From Pseudomonas sp. PDM16 (GTDB taxonomy: Bacteria; Pseudomonadota; Gammaproteobacteria; Pseudomonadales; Pseudomonadaceae), in contig NZ_JACVAM010000001.1 of NCBI RefSeq assembly GCF_014851865.1, positions 868,001 through 932,000 on the forward strand: 64,000 bases of DNA, written 5' to 3'. Below the pieces are notes generated by a model. The model was not told the DNA's origin, searched no databases, and was given only the letters and a program-made list of their open reading frames with translations. How positions within the stretch are numbered: position 1 is the first letter of the stretch; the number at the start of each line of letters is the position of its first letter. Of this stretch, positions 47,942 to 56,781 are shown in pieces. The position numbers and the translations under genes were made by a program.

Positions 47942-48840
47942 CCGGCCAGCCCGGCCGCCAGGTGGTCGATCAGCGCGCGCAGCTTGGGTGGCAGGTGGCG
48001 GTTGGACGGGTATAGCGCCCAGGCGGTGCCGTGGTAGTAGCCGGTGTAGCGCCAGTCGCCGAGCACCTGCACCAGCCTGCCATCTGTCAGCGCCTCGGCG
48101 GCGGTGAAGCTCGGCAGGCAGGCGATGCCCAGGTGATTGAGCGCGCCGTTGAGGCGCACTTCGCTGTGGTTGCTGGCGAAGCGTCCGCGCACGGCCACCG
48201 TGCATTGCTCGCCGTCCTTGGCGAAGTGCCAGCGGTGGTCGTCGGCGCGCTCGTCCAGGTACAGGCAGCGATGGCGTACCAGGTCCTGCGGATGTTGCGG
48301 CGTGCCCTGGTCGGCCAGGTACTGCGGTGTGGCGCACAGCAGGTGTTCGACCTGGCACAAGGGCCGGCCGGCCATCTGCTCCGGCGGCTGCTCGGTGATG
48401 CGGATGATCAGGTCGAAGCCCTCGGCGATCGGGTCGGGGCTGCGGTCGCTGAGGTTGAGGCTGACGTCGACCTCCGGGTGCCTGGCCAGAAAATCCGCCA
48501 TCAGCGGCGCCACCAGGTACTTGCCGAAGGCCTTGGGTACCGACAGGCGCACCTGGCCACGGGCATCGCTCATCAGCCGCTCGCCCACCGCCACGGCGGC
48601 TTCGGCGGCGCCGAGCATCTCCCGGCACCGCTCGAACACCTCACTGCCGGCCTCGGTCAGGCGCAGGCGTCTGGTGGTGCGTTCCAGCAGGCGCAGGCCC
48701 AGGGCCGCCTCCAGCTGGGCCAATTGGCGGCTTAGCGCCGAGCCGCTGGTATGCAGCTGGCGTGCGGCGGCGGAGAAGCTGCCGCACTCCACCACGCGGA
48801 CGAAGCTGGCCATCAGCGGTAGCAGGTTATTCATGCTCAT
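47938..48840 (-). CDS. LysR family transcriptional regulator
   Basis: A 300-residue LysR protein with helix-turn-helix near residues 20-45 (GSFSAAARQLHTSGSALSRQLAQLE) and an effector domain of the CrgA/YafC type (about 90-295). It converges on the HD oxygenase gene with a four-base overlap, and is divergent from the EamA transporter, which it probably regulates. The start ATG at 48840 has no strong ribosome site; an ATG two codons later is possible. Confidence 0.88.
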   Translation of the reverse strand: MSMNNLLPLMASFVRVVECGSFSAAARQLHTSGSALSRQLAQLEAALGLRLLERTTRRLRLTEAGSEVFERCREMLGAAEAAVAVGERLMSDARGQVRLSVPKAFGKYLVAPLMADFLARHPEVDVSLNLSDRSPDPIAEGFDLIIRITEQPPEQMAGRPLCQVEHLLCATPQYLADQGTPQHPQDLVRHRCLYLDERADDHRWHFAKDGEQCTVAVRGRFASNHSEVRLNGALNHLGIACLPSFTAAEALTDGRLVQVLGDWRYTGYYHGTAWALYPSNRHLPPKLRALIDHLAAGLAG

Positions 48841-48927
48841 GGGGAACGAGTCTCGTGCGGAATGACCTGATTATCGCGATGAGGTTGGCAATGGACAATC
48901 GCCCCATTGCCACTGCGAGCCACCGTC

Positions 48928-49809
48928 ATGACCAGCCTGACCGCCACCCATCGTTCCCGACTGCTGCACGGCAGTGACCTGCTCCTGCTGCTGGTGGCGC
49001 TGGTGTGGGGCACCAGCTACGGCGTGGCCAAGCAGGCGCTGGTGTTCTATCCGGTGCTGGGCTTCCTCGCCGTGCGCTTCTGCATCACCTTCCTGCTGCT
49101 GGCGCCGCAGCTGCGCGGCGCAGGCCGGCGTGCCTGGGCACCCGGCCTGCCGCTGGGCCTGGCCCTGCTGGCGATCTTCCTCTGCGAGACCTACGGCGTG
49201 CAGCTGACCACGGCGAGCAACGCCGCCTTCCTGATCAGCCTGTGCGTAGTGCTGACGCCCTTCGTCGAGTGGCTGATGCTCGGCCAGCGCCCGGACGCGC
49301 GCCTGCTGCCGGCAGTGGTGTTGTCGCTGCTCGGCACCTGGCTGCTCAGCGGTGGCGTCGACCTCGACTTCGGCCTGGGCGATGGCCTGATGCTGGCCGC
49401 CGCGCTGCTGCGTGCCTTCCAGGTGTGCCTGACACGGCGCCTTACCGCCGACCGCGAAGTGCCACCGCTGGCGCTGACCGCCGTGCAGTCCGGGGTGATC
49501 GGCTTCGGCTGCCTGCTGCTCGGCGCGCTGCTGTTGCCCGGCGGCTTGCCGCCGCTGCCAAGCGCGCCGGCGTTCTGGGTCGGCAGCCTGTATCTGGTGC
49601 TGTTTGCCACCCTGTTCGCCTTCTACGTGCAGAACTGGGCGCTGAGCCGCAGCAGCCCGACCCGGGTCAGCCTGCTGATGGGCAGCGAGCCGCTGTTCGG
49701 CGCGCTGTTCGCCGTGCTCTGGCTGAGCGAGGAGCTGAGCCTGCAGGCCTGGATCGGCGGCCTGCTGATCGTCGCCGCCACCTTGTGGACCAGCCTCAGC
49801 CGGCGCTGA
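48928..49809 (+). CDS. EamA/DMT family exporter
   Basis: A 293-residue inner-membrane protein with ten hydrophobic segments in two EamA repeats (LLLLLVALVWGTSYGVAKQAL at the start; a second repeat after about 150). Family members export amino acids or other metabolites. The start is the ATG at 48928, seven codons inside the longest frame. It is 87 bases from the divergent LysR gene, a regulator-transporter pair common in pseudomonads. Confidence 0.9.
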   Translation: MTSLTATHRSRLLHGSDLLLLLVALVWGTSYGVAKQALVFYPVLGFLAVRFCITFLLLAPQLRGAGRRAWAPGLPLGLALLAIFLCETYGVQLTTASNAAFLISLCVVLTPFVEWLMLGQRPDARLLPAVVLSLLGTWLLSGGVDLDFGLGDGLMLAAALLRAFQVCLTRRLTADREVPPLALTAVQSGVIGFGCLLLGALLLPGGLPPLPSAPAFWVGSLYLVLFATLFAFYVQNWALSRSSPTRVSLLMGSEPLFGALFAVLWLSEELSLQAWIGGLLIVAATLWTSLSRR

Positions 49810-49825
49810 TCAGGCCATCGCGTAC

Positions 49826-50365
49826 TCAGGAGAAGAGCGTCGTCTGCTCTTCGCTGGCAGCTTCAGTGGCTGGGATGCCATTAGTCTTCTCCTCCTGCTC
49901 CTTGGCCGCCTGCAGTTCGGCGCGTTGCTGCATGCGCTCGGCGATCTGCTTCTCGATTGCCTCCTGCTTCTCCGGTGGTAGCGCGTCGATCTCCTCTTCG
50001 GTCAGGCCCATTTCCTTGAGGATGGCGTCGCGCATCTTCTCGGCCGGGGTCATGGCCATGTATTCGCGGAAGGCTTTGACGGCCGGGTCTTCGTCGCCAA
50101 GGGGCTCGCTGAGCTGGCCCTGGTTGACGCTAGTGGCCACGCCATCGGCCTCGGCGCGGTTCTGCAGGTTGACGCGCAGCTTGGCGAAGGACTCCTCGTA
50201 GGCCTGCTCCGCCTGGTGGTTGTAGCCCGCGTCGGCCTTGAAGGCGGCGGGAGGTGCGACCGGCGGAGTCAGCGCCAGTTGTTCCTCCTCGCGAAAGGCC
50301 TCTTTGCTGCGCAGGCCGCTGATGGGCAGCGAATACTGCCCAGCGATGCCGCTGATGCTGTTCAT
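49826..50365 (-). CDS. Helical charged protein, unknown
   Basis: A 179-residue soluble protein. A Pro-rich middle (PPVAPPAAFKAD) is followed by a long charged helical segment (AVKAFREYMAMTPAEKMRDA, then EEIDALPPEKQEAIEKQIAERM) and a Glu-rich tail. The MTPAEKMRDAILKEMGLTEE stretch recurs as a conserved block in other Pseudomonas hypothetical proteins. No signal peptide, no known function. Confidence 0.75.
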   Translation of the reverse strand: MNSISGIAGQYSLPISGLRSKEAFREEEQLALTPPVAPPAAFKADAGYNHQAEQAYEESFAKLRVNLQNRAEADGVATSVNQGQLSEPLGDEDPAVKAFREYMAMTPAEKMRDAILKEMGLTEEEIDALPPEKQEAIEKQIAERMQQRAELQAAKEQEEKTNGIPATEAASEEQTTLFS

Positions 50366-50494
50366 GGCTCCTCCTGGATCCGCATGAGCGCGGACTGTGC
50401 CAGGAGCAAGGTCGATGCCAGGCCGGCTATTTTTTGCTCAAGGCCTCTCGAATCAGCGACTTGCCGGCGGGGCGAGGAGAACCGCCGGGGGATG

Positions 50495-50516
50495 CGGCGG
50501 CAAGCGGCTGCCGCCG
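50495..50516. repeat. GC-rich hairpin after GTPase gene
   Basis: CGGCGGCA (50495-50502) pairs perfectly with TGCCGCCG (50509-50516) across a six-base loop, just past the GTPase stop on the minus strand. No T-run, so a weak terminator at best. Confidence 0.45.
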
Positions 50517-50524
50517 GCGACGCC

Positions 50525-51898
50525 TCAGTTGCCGCTCAATTCCTCGCTCAGGCGCTCGACCTGTTCGCGCCGTTCGGCCTGTTCCAGGCGCGCATTGGCG
50601 TTGAGCGACGACCATTCGGGGTGAGCGCGGGCGCGGCGCAGTGCCTCGGGTAATTTGCCCTCGCGCCAGCTGTCGTCACGCGGGGCATCGAGCTGGATGG
50701 TGCCGGTCGCCGCATGGCCACGGGCGAGCAGGGCGGCCAGCAGCTGGCGTTGGCGCAGGGCGAGCAGGCGCAGCACGTTGTCGTCCACGCTCAGCTCGCG
50801 CTGGCCCTTGAGCTTGCCGAGCAGGCGCCCGCCATAGTTGCGCGCGGTCTGCAGGCCGCCGCCGGCCAATGCGCCGAGTAGCGCGGCGGCGCCCAGGGTG
50901 AGGCCACCGACCAGCAGGTCGACACCGGCGCCGGCAGCTGCGCCGGCGGCCATGCCGCCACCGACCTTCACACCGAGCTGGCGCAAGGTTTCGGGGTTGA
51001 ACAGATCGTCACCCCAGCGCCCGTCGGCCAGCGGCAGGTCGCCGGCCTGGGCGTCGCCGGTACGGAAGGCGTACAGGCGCAGCAGGGCCTCGACGCACTG
51101 CTGCTCGCGCTGGCGCACGGCCTGGTGCAGCGCGGCGATCTCGCCCTGTTCGATCTGCGGCTGAGCGGCGACGCTACGGCGGCAGGCGGCGCAGTCCACC
51201 AGCAGCTCGGCGATCAGCCGTACGCCAGCCTGGCGCCGTGTCTCGGCCTGGGCCTCGTGGTCGGCGATCAGCCGGTCCAGCTGCGGCCGGGCCGACTCGA
51301 TCAGCAGGGCCAGGCTCTCGTACAGGCGGCGTTCGCCATCCAGCGGCGGCGCCACGGTGTCGAAGCGCACCAGCGCATGCAGGCCGAGGCGGGCTAGGGC
51401 CTCGCGCCATTCGTTCTCGCGCTGGCGTTCGCTGGCGCTGAAATTGAGGATCGGCAGCAGCGGCTTGCCGCAACCGGCGAGCACCGCCAGCTCGTCCTTG
51501 TACTTGGCCAGCACCGGCTCGCGGGCGTCGATCACGTACAGGCCGGCGTCGCTGGCCATGAGCTGGCGCAGCACCTTGGCCTCCTGCTCGAAGCGCTGGC
51601 GCGCCTCGGCGCCGTCGAGGAAGCGCAGTGTGCGCGCCGGACCGTCCAGGCGTTCGCCCGGGCGGTCGAGACGTTCCAGGTAGTCGAGCAGGGCGATGGC
51701 GTCTTCCAGGCCAGGGGTGTCGTACAGCTCCAGCAGAGCCTCGCCGTTTATCGACAGGCGCGCGCCCTCGACATGGCGGGTGGTGCTGGGCCGGTGCGAG
51801 ACCTCGCCGAAGCCGGCGTCGCGCAGCAGGGTGCGCAGTAGCGAAGTTTTGCCGACGTTGGTGTGGCCGACCACGGCCAGGCGCAATGCCTTAGTCAT
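50525..51898 (-). CDS. GTPase with DUF3482 domain
   Basis: A 457-residue protein. The N-terminal G domain has GHTNVGKTS (G1, residue about 10), TTRHVEG (G2) and LYDTPGLED (G3); the NFSA segment stands where G4 is expected but is not canonical. The DUF3482 C-terminal part (about 200-457) holds a Gly/Ala-rich stretch (GGGMAAGAAAGAGVDLLVGG) that could insert in a membrane. It overlaps the DUF2868 gene by eight bases, so the two products probably act together. Confidence 0.88.
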   Translation of the reverse strand: MTKALRLAVVGHTNVGKTSLLRTLLRDAGFGEVSHRPSTTRHVEGARLSINGEALLELYDTPGLEDAIALLDYLERLDRPGERLDGPARTLRFLDGAEARQRFEQEAKVLRQLMASDAGLYVIDAREPVLAKYKDELAVLAGCGKPLLPILNFSASERQRENEWREALARLGLHALVRFDTVAPPLDGERRLYESLALLIESARPQLDRLIADHEAQAETRRQAGVRLIAELLVDCAACRRSVAAQPQIEQGEIAALHQAVRQREQQCVEALLRLYAFRTGDAQAGDLPLADGRWGDDLFNPETLRQLGVKVGGGMAAGAAAGAGVDLLVGGLTLGAAALLGALAGGGLQTARNYGGRLLGKLKGQRELSVDDNVLRLLALRQRQLLAALLARGHAATGTIQLDAPRDDSWREGKLPEALRRARAHPEWSSLNANARLEQAERREQVERLSEELSGN

Positions 51899-53276
51899 GG
51901 CCGCTCTCCAGCCAGCCCAGGGGGGAGGTATCGGCGCAGGCCAGGCCGAGGTGCTGCAGGGCCTCGTGCCAGTCGCCCAGGCGCTGGCTGTCGAGGGCCT
52001 CGCCCGGTGGTGGCGTGAGCAGCCAGATGCGCGTGGCGGCGGCCGTGCGCGACAGCTCACCGAGCAGCGCCAGGGTGCCACGGTCCGGCGAGCGGCGCGG
52101 GTCGACGGCCACCGCCAGGCGCGCCGGCGGGAAACGGGTCAGCTGCTCTAGCAGGTGGCGACGTTGTTCACGACTGTCGAGTACGCCGGCATCGGCCACG
52201 CCCTTGCCCAGTGGCGGCGGCCAGGGGCGGCTGTCGTCCAGCTCCACCGCCACCAGCAAGGCGCCGGCACTGGCCTGCACGGCGGCACCGGCCTGGGCTT
52301 CGGGCAGTGCGGCCGGGGCCGGGTCGATCACGCCCAGGCGTTCGGCCGGCGGTTGCAGGTGTTCGGCCAGCAAGCGGTAGGCGGGCAGGTTGAGGTCGAG
52401 GCTCAGGCGCCTGTGGCCGTGCTGCCAGCGCCACAGGCACAGCAGCAGGCACAGCGCGCGTGGCAGCAGGCCGAACACCAGCAGCACGCCGAGCAGCCAG
52501 CCGGCCCAGGCGTGGCGGGCGGCTTCCGCGGTCAGCGCGGCATCGCCGCTGGCGCGGATGGTGTCGACGTCTGGCAGGGGGAAGCCGAGCAGGGCGGGCA
52601 GGCCGCCGAGCAGGTGGGTGAGGGCGACGAAGGCGTCGCTGGAGAGCAGCGTGGTCTCCCAGACGAAGCCGTAGCGCCGGGTGCTGAGCAGGAGCAGTAG
52701 CATCACCGCCGCACAGCCCAGTGCCAGCAGCCACAGGCCGTGGACCAGGGCGCCGAGCAGCCAGCGGTTGAGGCGCCGGCGTTGCAGCAACAGGACCAGC
52801 GCCGGGCCGAGCTGGGCGGCTGCGGCGTCGCGCGCCAGCTTCTCGCTGAGCCACAGCCACAGGCGGCCGAGGGCGGCCTGGTGCTCGCCGGCCAGGAGCA
52901 GGCCGAGCAGCCAGCCGAACAAGGTCAGCAGGTGCAGGCCGAGCAGGCTGCCCAGGGCCCAGAACACATTGACCGGGCGCGAACCGTCGCCCAGGGCGGA
53001 GAAGGCCAGGCCGGCGCCGCTGAGCAGGGCCAGCAGGCTCAGCACCAGCAGGGCCAGGCGGGCGCCCTGCAGCCAGTGGCGCAGAGCGCGGGCCTGGCCG
53101 TCGCGGCCGGCGAGGAACAGGGCGCGGGTCTGGATGCGGGTAGCCAGGTCGCTACCGGCCTGGCGTGCCAGGCGGTTGGCTTCGGCGTCCTCCAGCGGGC
53201 CGGCGTGCTCCTCGCGCAGGCGGATGGCTTCGCACAGCCAGAGGCATTGCAGGTGGTTCGATCGGGCTTCGCTCAC
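51891..53276 (-). CDS. DUF2868 family membrane protein
   Basis: A 461-residue inner-membrane protein with about five transmembrane helices (near residues 70-95, 104-130, 170-198, 257-280). The C-terminal part (about 330-461) is soluble and alpha/beta-like. DUF2868 proteins are regularly paired with DUF3482 GTPases; their function is unknown. The start is the ATG at 53276. Its end overlaps the GTPase start. Confidence 0.87.
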   Translation of the reverse strand: MSEARSNHLQCLWLCEAIRLREEHAGPLEDAEANRLARQAGSDLATRIQTRALFLAGRDGQARALRHWLQGARLALLVLSLLALLSGAGLAFSALGDGSRPVNVFWALGSLLGLHLLTLFGWLLGLLLAGEHQAALGRLWLWLSEKLARDAAAAQLGPALVLLLQRRRLNRWLLGALVHGLWLLALGCAAVMLLLLLSTRRYGFVWETTLLSSDAFVALTHLLGGLPALLGFPLPDVDTIRASGDAALTAEAARHAWAGWLLGVLLVFGLLPRALCLLLCLWRWQHGHRRLSLDLNLPAYRLLAEHLQPPAERLGVIDPAPAALPEAQAGAAVQASAGALLVAVELDDSRPWPPPLGKGVADAGVLDSREQRRHLLEQLTRFPPARLAVAVDPRRSPDRGTLALLGELSRTAAATRIWLLTPPPGEALDSQRLGDWHEALQHLGLACADTSPLGWLESGHD

Positions 53277-53356
53277 GCGGCGTCTCTTTCACCGGAATGA
53301 GGCCGCAGCATAACCGCACAACCGCCGTCGTGGCACGGCGGCGGCCATTTGCCCGC

Positions 53357-54448
53357 TCAGCGCTGCTGGCGCAGGCGCACGGCGATGTCCGGCTGGTCGG
53401 TGAACAGCCCGTCGATGCCGGCATCGAGGTAGGCGCGCATTTCCGCCGCGCTGTCGCCGCGTTGCTCGGGGCGCTCGCTGCTGCGCAGGCTGGTCGGCAG
53501 GAAGGCGTTCTCGGCGCGGAAGGTGTAGGGATGCACTTTGAGCCCGGCGGCGTGGGCGTCGGCGACGAAGCGGGTCGGCTGGCCGAGGTTGCCGGCGGCG
53601 TCGCGTGGGATCACGTAGCTCTTCTCCGGGCCGACGCCGGCGGCGTAGCGGGCGATGCGCCGCAGGCCTTCGGCCGTGGCCATCTGCGCGTAGCTCAGGG
53701 TCGAGCCCTGCGCCTGTTGATCGTAGGGCTGGCCGCTGCCGAACAGCTGGACCAGGCGCAGGCGGCTGCGCTGCGCCATCTGCCGCAGGTTGTCGACCTC
53801 GAACGACTGTATATACACAGGGTCGCGCTTGTCCTGGTAGCCGTTGCGCGCCAGGGTACGCAGCAGTGGACCTTCCATGGCCAGGCCGAGCTGCTGGAAG
53901 TGGGTGGGGTGCTTGGTCTCGATATACAGGCCGATGCGCCGCCGCTCGCTGCGCTCCAGGGTTTTCACCAGGTCGATGATCTCCTGCAGGGTTGGCACCG
54001 CGAAGGCACCGTCCAGGCGGGCGTTGCCGGGGCGGATGGTGGGGATGCGCTCGATGGCGTGCAGGCTCTTCAGTTCGGCCAGGGTGAAGTCCTCGCTGAA
54101 CCAACCGGTGAGGCTGATGCCGTCGACCGTCTGGGTGCGCTTGCGCTCGGCGAACTCGGCGCGCGCGGCGACGTCGGTGGTCAGCCCCAGTTCGTTGTCG
54201 TGACGCGCCACCAGCTGGCCGTCACGGGTCATCACCAGGTCCGGCTCGATGTAGTCGGCGCCCTGCAGCACGGCCAGGGCGTAGGCGGCCAGGGTGTGTT
54301 CCGGCACATAGCCGCTGGCGCCGCGATGGCCGATGACCAGGGGCGTCGGTTCGGCGCGGGCAGTGGGCGCGGCATCGCCGGCGTGGGCGAACAGGGGCAA
54401 CGTCAGGCTGGCGGCGACCAGCCAATGCCGCAGGGATTGGATCTGCAT
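53357..54448 (-). CDS. glpQ: Periplasmic glycerophosphodiester phosphodiesterase
   Basis: A 363-residue exported GDPD. The signal peptide is LRHWLVAASLTLPLFAHAGD, cleavage near residue 23. The GDPD active site is clear: VIGHRGASGYVPEHTL (catalytic His and Glu-Asn region), YIEPDLVMTRDGQLVARHDNEL (metal ligands and second His). It hydrolyses glycerophosphodiesters to glycerol-3-phosphate. Matches PA0347 glpQ, in the stretch between thyA and folA. The start is the ATG at 54448. Confidence 0.94.
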   Translation of the reverse strand: MQIQSLRHWLVAASLTLPLFAHAGDAAPTARAEPTPLVIGHRGASGYVPEHTLAAYALAVLQGADYIEPDLVMTRDGQLVARHDNELGLTTDVAARAEFAERKRTQTVDGISLTGWFSEDFTLAELKSLHAIERIPTIRPGNARLDGAFAVPTLQEIIDLVKTLERSERRRIGLYIETKHPTHFQQLGLAMEGPLLRTLARNGYQDKRDPVYIQSFEVDNLRQMAQRSRLRLVQLFGSGQPYDQQAQGSTLSYAQMATAEGLRRIARYAAGVGPEKSYVIPRDAAGNLGQPTRFVADAHAAGLKVHPYTFRAENAFLPTSLRSSERPEQRGDSAAEMRAYLDAGIDGLFTDQPDIAVRLRQQR

Positions 54449-54599
54449 GGCAACGCTCCTTGCGGGGTGGGGAGAGGGTAACAGCGCATCCACCCTGACC
54501 GCCCGCGATGACCGTTTACCGAACATGTCATGGCAGGACGATGACCGCGCCGCGTGCTGCGCACTGCTTCACGCCGGGGCCTCTGGTATCCTCGCCGGC

Positions 54600-55118
54600 A
54601 TGAACCAGACCCTGCCCCTCTGCCTGATCGCCGCCCTCGCGGAAAACCGCGTGATCGGCCGCGACAACCAACTGCCCTGGCACCTGCCGGCGGACCTCAA
54701 GCACTTCAAGGCCAAGACGCTCGGCAAGCCGATCATCATGGGCCGCAAGACCTGGGATTCGCTCGGCCGGCCGCTGCCGGGCCGCCTCAATCTGGTGGTC
54801 AGCCGCCAGGCCGGGCTGCAGCTGGAAGGGGCCGAGGTGTTTGCCTCGCTGGAGCAGGCCATCGTGCGTGCCGACCAGTGGGCGCATGAGCAGGGCGTGG
54901 ACGAGCTGATGCTGATCGGCGGCGCCCAGCTCTACGAGCAGGGTCTGGCCCAGGCCGCGCGCCTGTACCTGACCCGCGTGGCCCTGCAGCCCAAGGGCGA
55001 TGCCTGGTTCCCGGCCTTCGACGAGGCCGCCTGGCATTGTGGCGAGAGTGAGGCGCATGGAGCGACGGAAAACACACCGGCCTATCGTTTCGAAACATGG
55101 TGTCGAGCACTAACCTGA
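54600..55118 (+). CDS. folA: Dihydrofolate reductase
   Basis: A 172-residue NADPH-dependent enzyme that regenerates tetrahydrofolate after thymidylate synthesis. Visible: LIAALAENRVIGRDNQLPWHLP with the substrate-binding Asp near residue 30 (ADLKHFK), IIMGRKTWDSLG (NADPH loop) and LMLIGGAQLYEQGL. The start is the ATG at 54600; upstream codons belong to the glpQ promoter side. It is divergent from glpQ. Confidence 0.96.
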   Translation: MNQTLPLCLIAALAENRVIGRDNQLPWHLPADLKHFKAKTLGKPIIMGRKTWDSLGRPLPGRLNLVVSRQAGLQLEGAEVFASLEQAIVRADQWAHEQGVDELMLIGGAQLYEQGLAQAARLYLTRVALQPKGDAWFPAFDEAAWHCGESEAHGATENTPAYRFETWCRALT

Positions 55119-55131
55119 CGGGAGATCGCGT

Positions 55132-55851
55132 GTGTTGAGTACCCTGGAAAAAGTCCGGCTCGCCTACTGGAAGCTGCGGGTGCGCTGGCACCTGCAGCGG
55201 AATGATGCTCACGGGGCGTTGGCGCGGGCCTGGCAATACGCTTCCGCCACGCAGTTGAGTGGTGACTACTACGAGTTTGGCGTTTATCGCGGCGATAGCC
55301 TGGCCAGCGCATGGCTGGCCTATCGGCATTCCCGGCGTTTCTTCGCGCGAACCGATCTGCCCTTCGAGCAGATTGGCGGGGTTACCGAGTTCGTGCTCAA
55401 CTCCCCGACCTTCTATGGCTTCGACACCTTTGCCGGTATGCCTGACAACCATGAGGGGCAGGACAGTCTCGCCTCAGGCACCTTTTTTGCCCCTATGGAA
55501 GTGACCGAGGCACGTTGCAGTGCCGTAGGCCTCAAGGCGCCAGACCTGCGTCTGGTGAAGGGACTGTTCGCCGATAATGCCGACGCCATCGGCGATCGTC
55601 CGGCTGCCATCGTACATTTGGATTGCGATCTCTACGCCTCGTCGCGGGATGCACTCAACCTGATTCATCCTCATCTGGTGCAGGGCACGGTAGTGCTGTG
55701 CGATGACTACGACCTGTTCCTGGCCGACAACGCGAAAGGCCAGCGTCGGGCCTTGCGCGAGTTCAGTGAGGCCACTGGCATCACGTTTGAAACCTGGTTC
55801 GCCTATGGTGCGGCATCGCGGGCGTTTCTCTGCCATGTACCTAGCGTATAG
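55132..55851 (+). CDS. TylF/macrocin-O-methyltransferase-like protein
   Basis: A 239-residue Rossmann-fold methyltransferase related to TylF/MycF. The SAM-binding motif is in YYEFGVYRGDSL near residue 46; AAIVHLDCDLYASSRDAL has the metal-binding acidic pair, and VVLCDDYDLF follows. The usual acceptor in this family is a sugar hydroxyl. The start is GTG at 55132, after GGAG. GC content is modestly lower than that of folA and the YitT gene, so it may be acquired. Confidence 0.78.
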   Translation: MLSTLEKVRLAYWKLRVRWHLQRNDAHGALARAWQYASATQLSGDYYEFGVYRGDSLASAWLAYRHSRRFFARTDLPFEQIGGVTEFVLNSPTFYGFDTFAGMPDNHEGQDSLASGTFFAPMEVTEARCSAVGLKAPDLRLVKGLFADNADAIGDRPAAIVHLDCDLYASSRDALNLIHPHLVQGTVVLCDDYDLFLADNAKGQRRALREFSEATGITFETWFAYGAASRAFLCHVPSV

Positions 55852-55874
55852 CCGGTACTCTGAGTGCGATTGGC

Positions 55875-56522
55875 ATGAGTGAGTCGGAAGCGCCTCTGGA
55901 GGCCTCGGACAGCATGTCGGCCCTCTTCGTCCGCCACCCGCTGTGGGAGGATGCCCTGGCCCTGCTGTTCGGCACCGCCCTGGTGGCATTGGGTATCGCC
56001 TTCTATACCCACGCCGGGTTGCTCACCGGCGGCACGGTGGGCGTGGCTTTCCTGGCCAAGTACCTGGCCGGCTGGCCATTCGGCCTGGTGTTCTGCCTGG
56101 TCAACCTGCCGTTCTACCTGCTCGGCATCTGGCGCTTGGGCTGGGGCTTCACCCTGCGTACCGGCTGCGCGGTGCTGCTGGTGTCGCTGCTGGCCGAGCT
56201 GACACCGGGCTGGGTCGCCTTCACCCACCTCAACGTGCTGTACGCCGCGTTGTTCGGCGGCGCGGCCATGGGCTTGGGGCTGCTGATGCTGTTCCGCCAC
56301 CGTGCCAGCCTGGGTGGGGTGAATATCCTCGCGCTGTTTCTCCAGGAGCGCTTCGGCCTGCGCGCCGGCGCGGTGCAGATGGGTATCGACGCCGTCATCG
56401 TGCTGGGGGCGATCTTCGTGGTGACGCCGGACAAGGTCGCGCTGTCGGTGCTCGGCGCGGTGATGCTCAACCTGGTGCTGGCGCTCAATCACCGCTCCGA
56501 CCGCTATGTCGGGGTGAGCTGA
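55875..56522 (+). CDS. YitT family membrane protein
   Basis: A 215-residue inner-membrane protein with about six hydrophobic segments and the YitT-type opening repeat (FYTHAGLLTGGTVGVAFLAKYL). MGLGLLMLFRHRASLGGVNILALFLQ matches the second conserved block. The C-terminal DUF2179 domain of longer relatives is absent. Transport substrate unknown. The start is the ATG at 55875, 23 bases after the methyltransferase gene. Confidence 0.86.
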   Translation: MSESEAPLEASDSMSALFVRHPLWEDALALLFGTALVALGIAFYTHAGLLTGGTVGVAFLAKYLAGWPFGLVFCLVNLPFYLLGIWRLGWGFTLRTGCAVLLVSLLAELTPGWVAFTHLNVLYAALFGGAAMGLGLLMLFRHRASLGGVNILALFLQERFGLRAGAVQMGIDAVIVLGAIFVVTPDKVALSVLGAVMLNLVLALNHRSDRYVGVS

Positions 56523-56651
56523 TGGTGTTCCGAGACGTGCAAGTGCTCGAAGGCTCCCGTGCTTTAGGACGCTGAGTTCGAGTGCCGGCGAGGTAGGCGT
56601 GGTCGGCCACATACGTTTATCCCGTTGGATGATCGTGAGGCTGTGTGGCTA

Positions 56652-56669
56652 CGCCAACAATAGTTGGCG
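56652..56669. repeat. Inverted repeat before ECF sigma gene
   Basis: CGCCAAC (56652-56658), AATA, GTTGGCG (56663-56669): perfect 7-base arms. It sits in the 259-base gap between the YitT and sigma factor genes; the rest of this gap (56523-56781) shows only the possible Fur site below. Confidence 0.5.
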
Positions 56670-56716
56670 AGGCTCTAGCGAGTGGCCATAGCCGCTACTC
56701 GTGCGGCTCATGTTCT

Positions 56717-56735
56717 ATTGCGATTGCTTCTCATC
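56717..56735. promoter_or_regulatory. Possible Fur box before ECF sigma gene
   Basis: The stretch around ATTGCGATTGCTTCTCATC partly resembles the AATGATTCTCATT-like Fur sites of Pseudomonas iron-starvation sigma genes. The match is loose; the position, about 50 bases before the sigma factor start, is right for iron control. Confidence 0.4.
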
Positions 56736-56781
56736 TTCTGCTAGCGTGCGCGCTCTCTTTGTCACGCCTCAGGGTGCTGTC

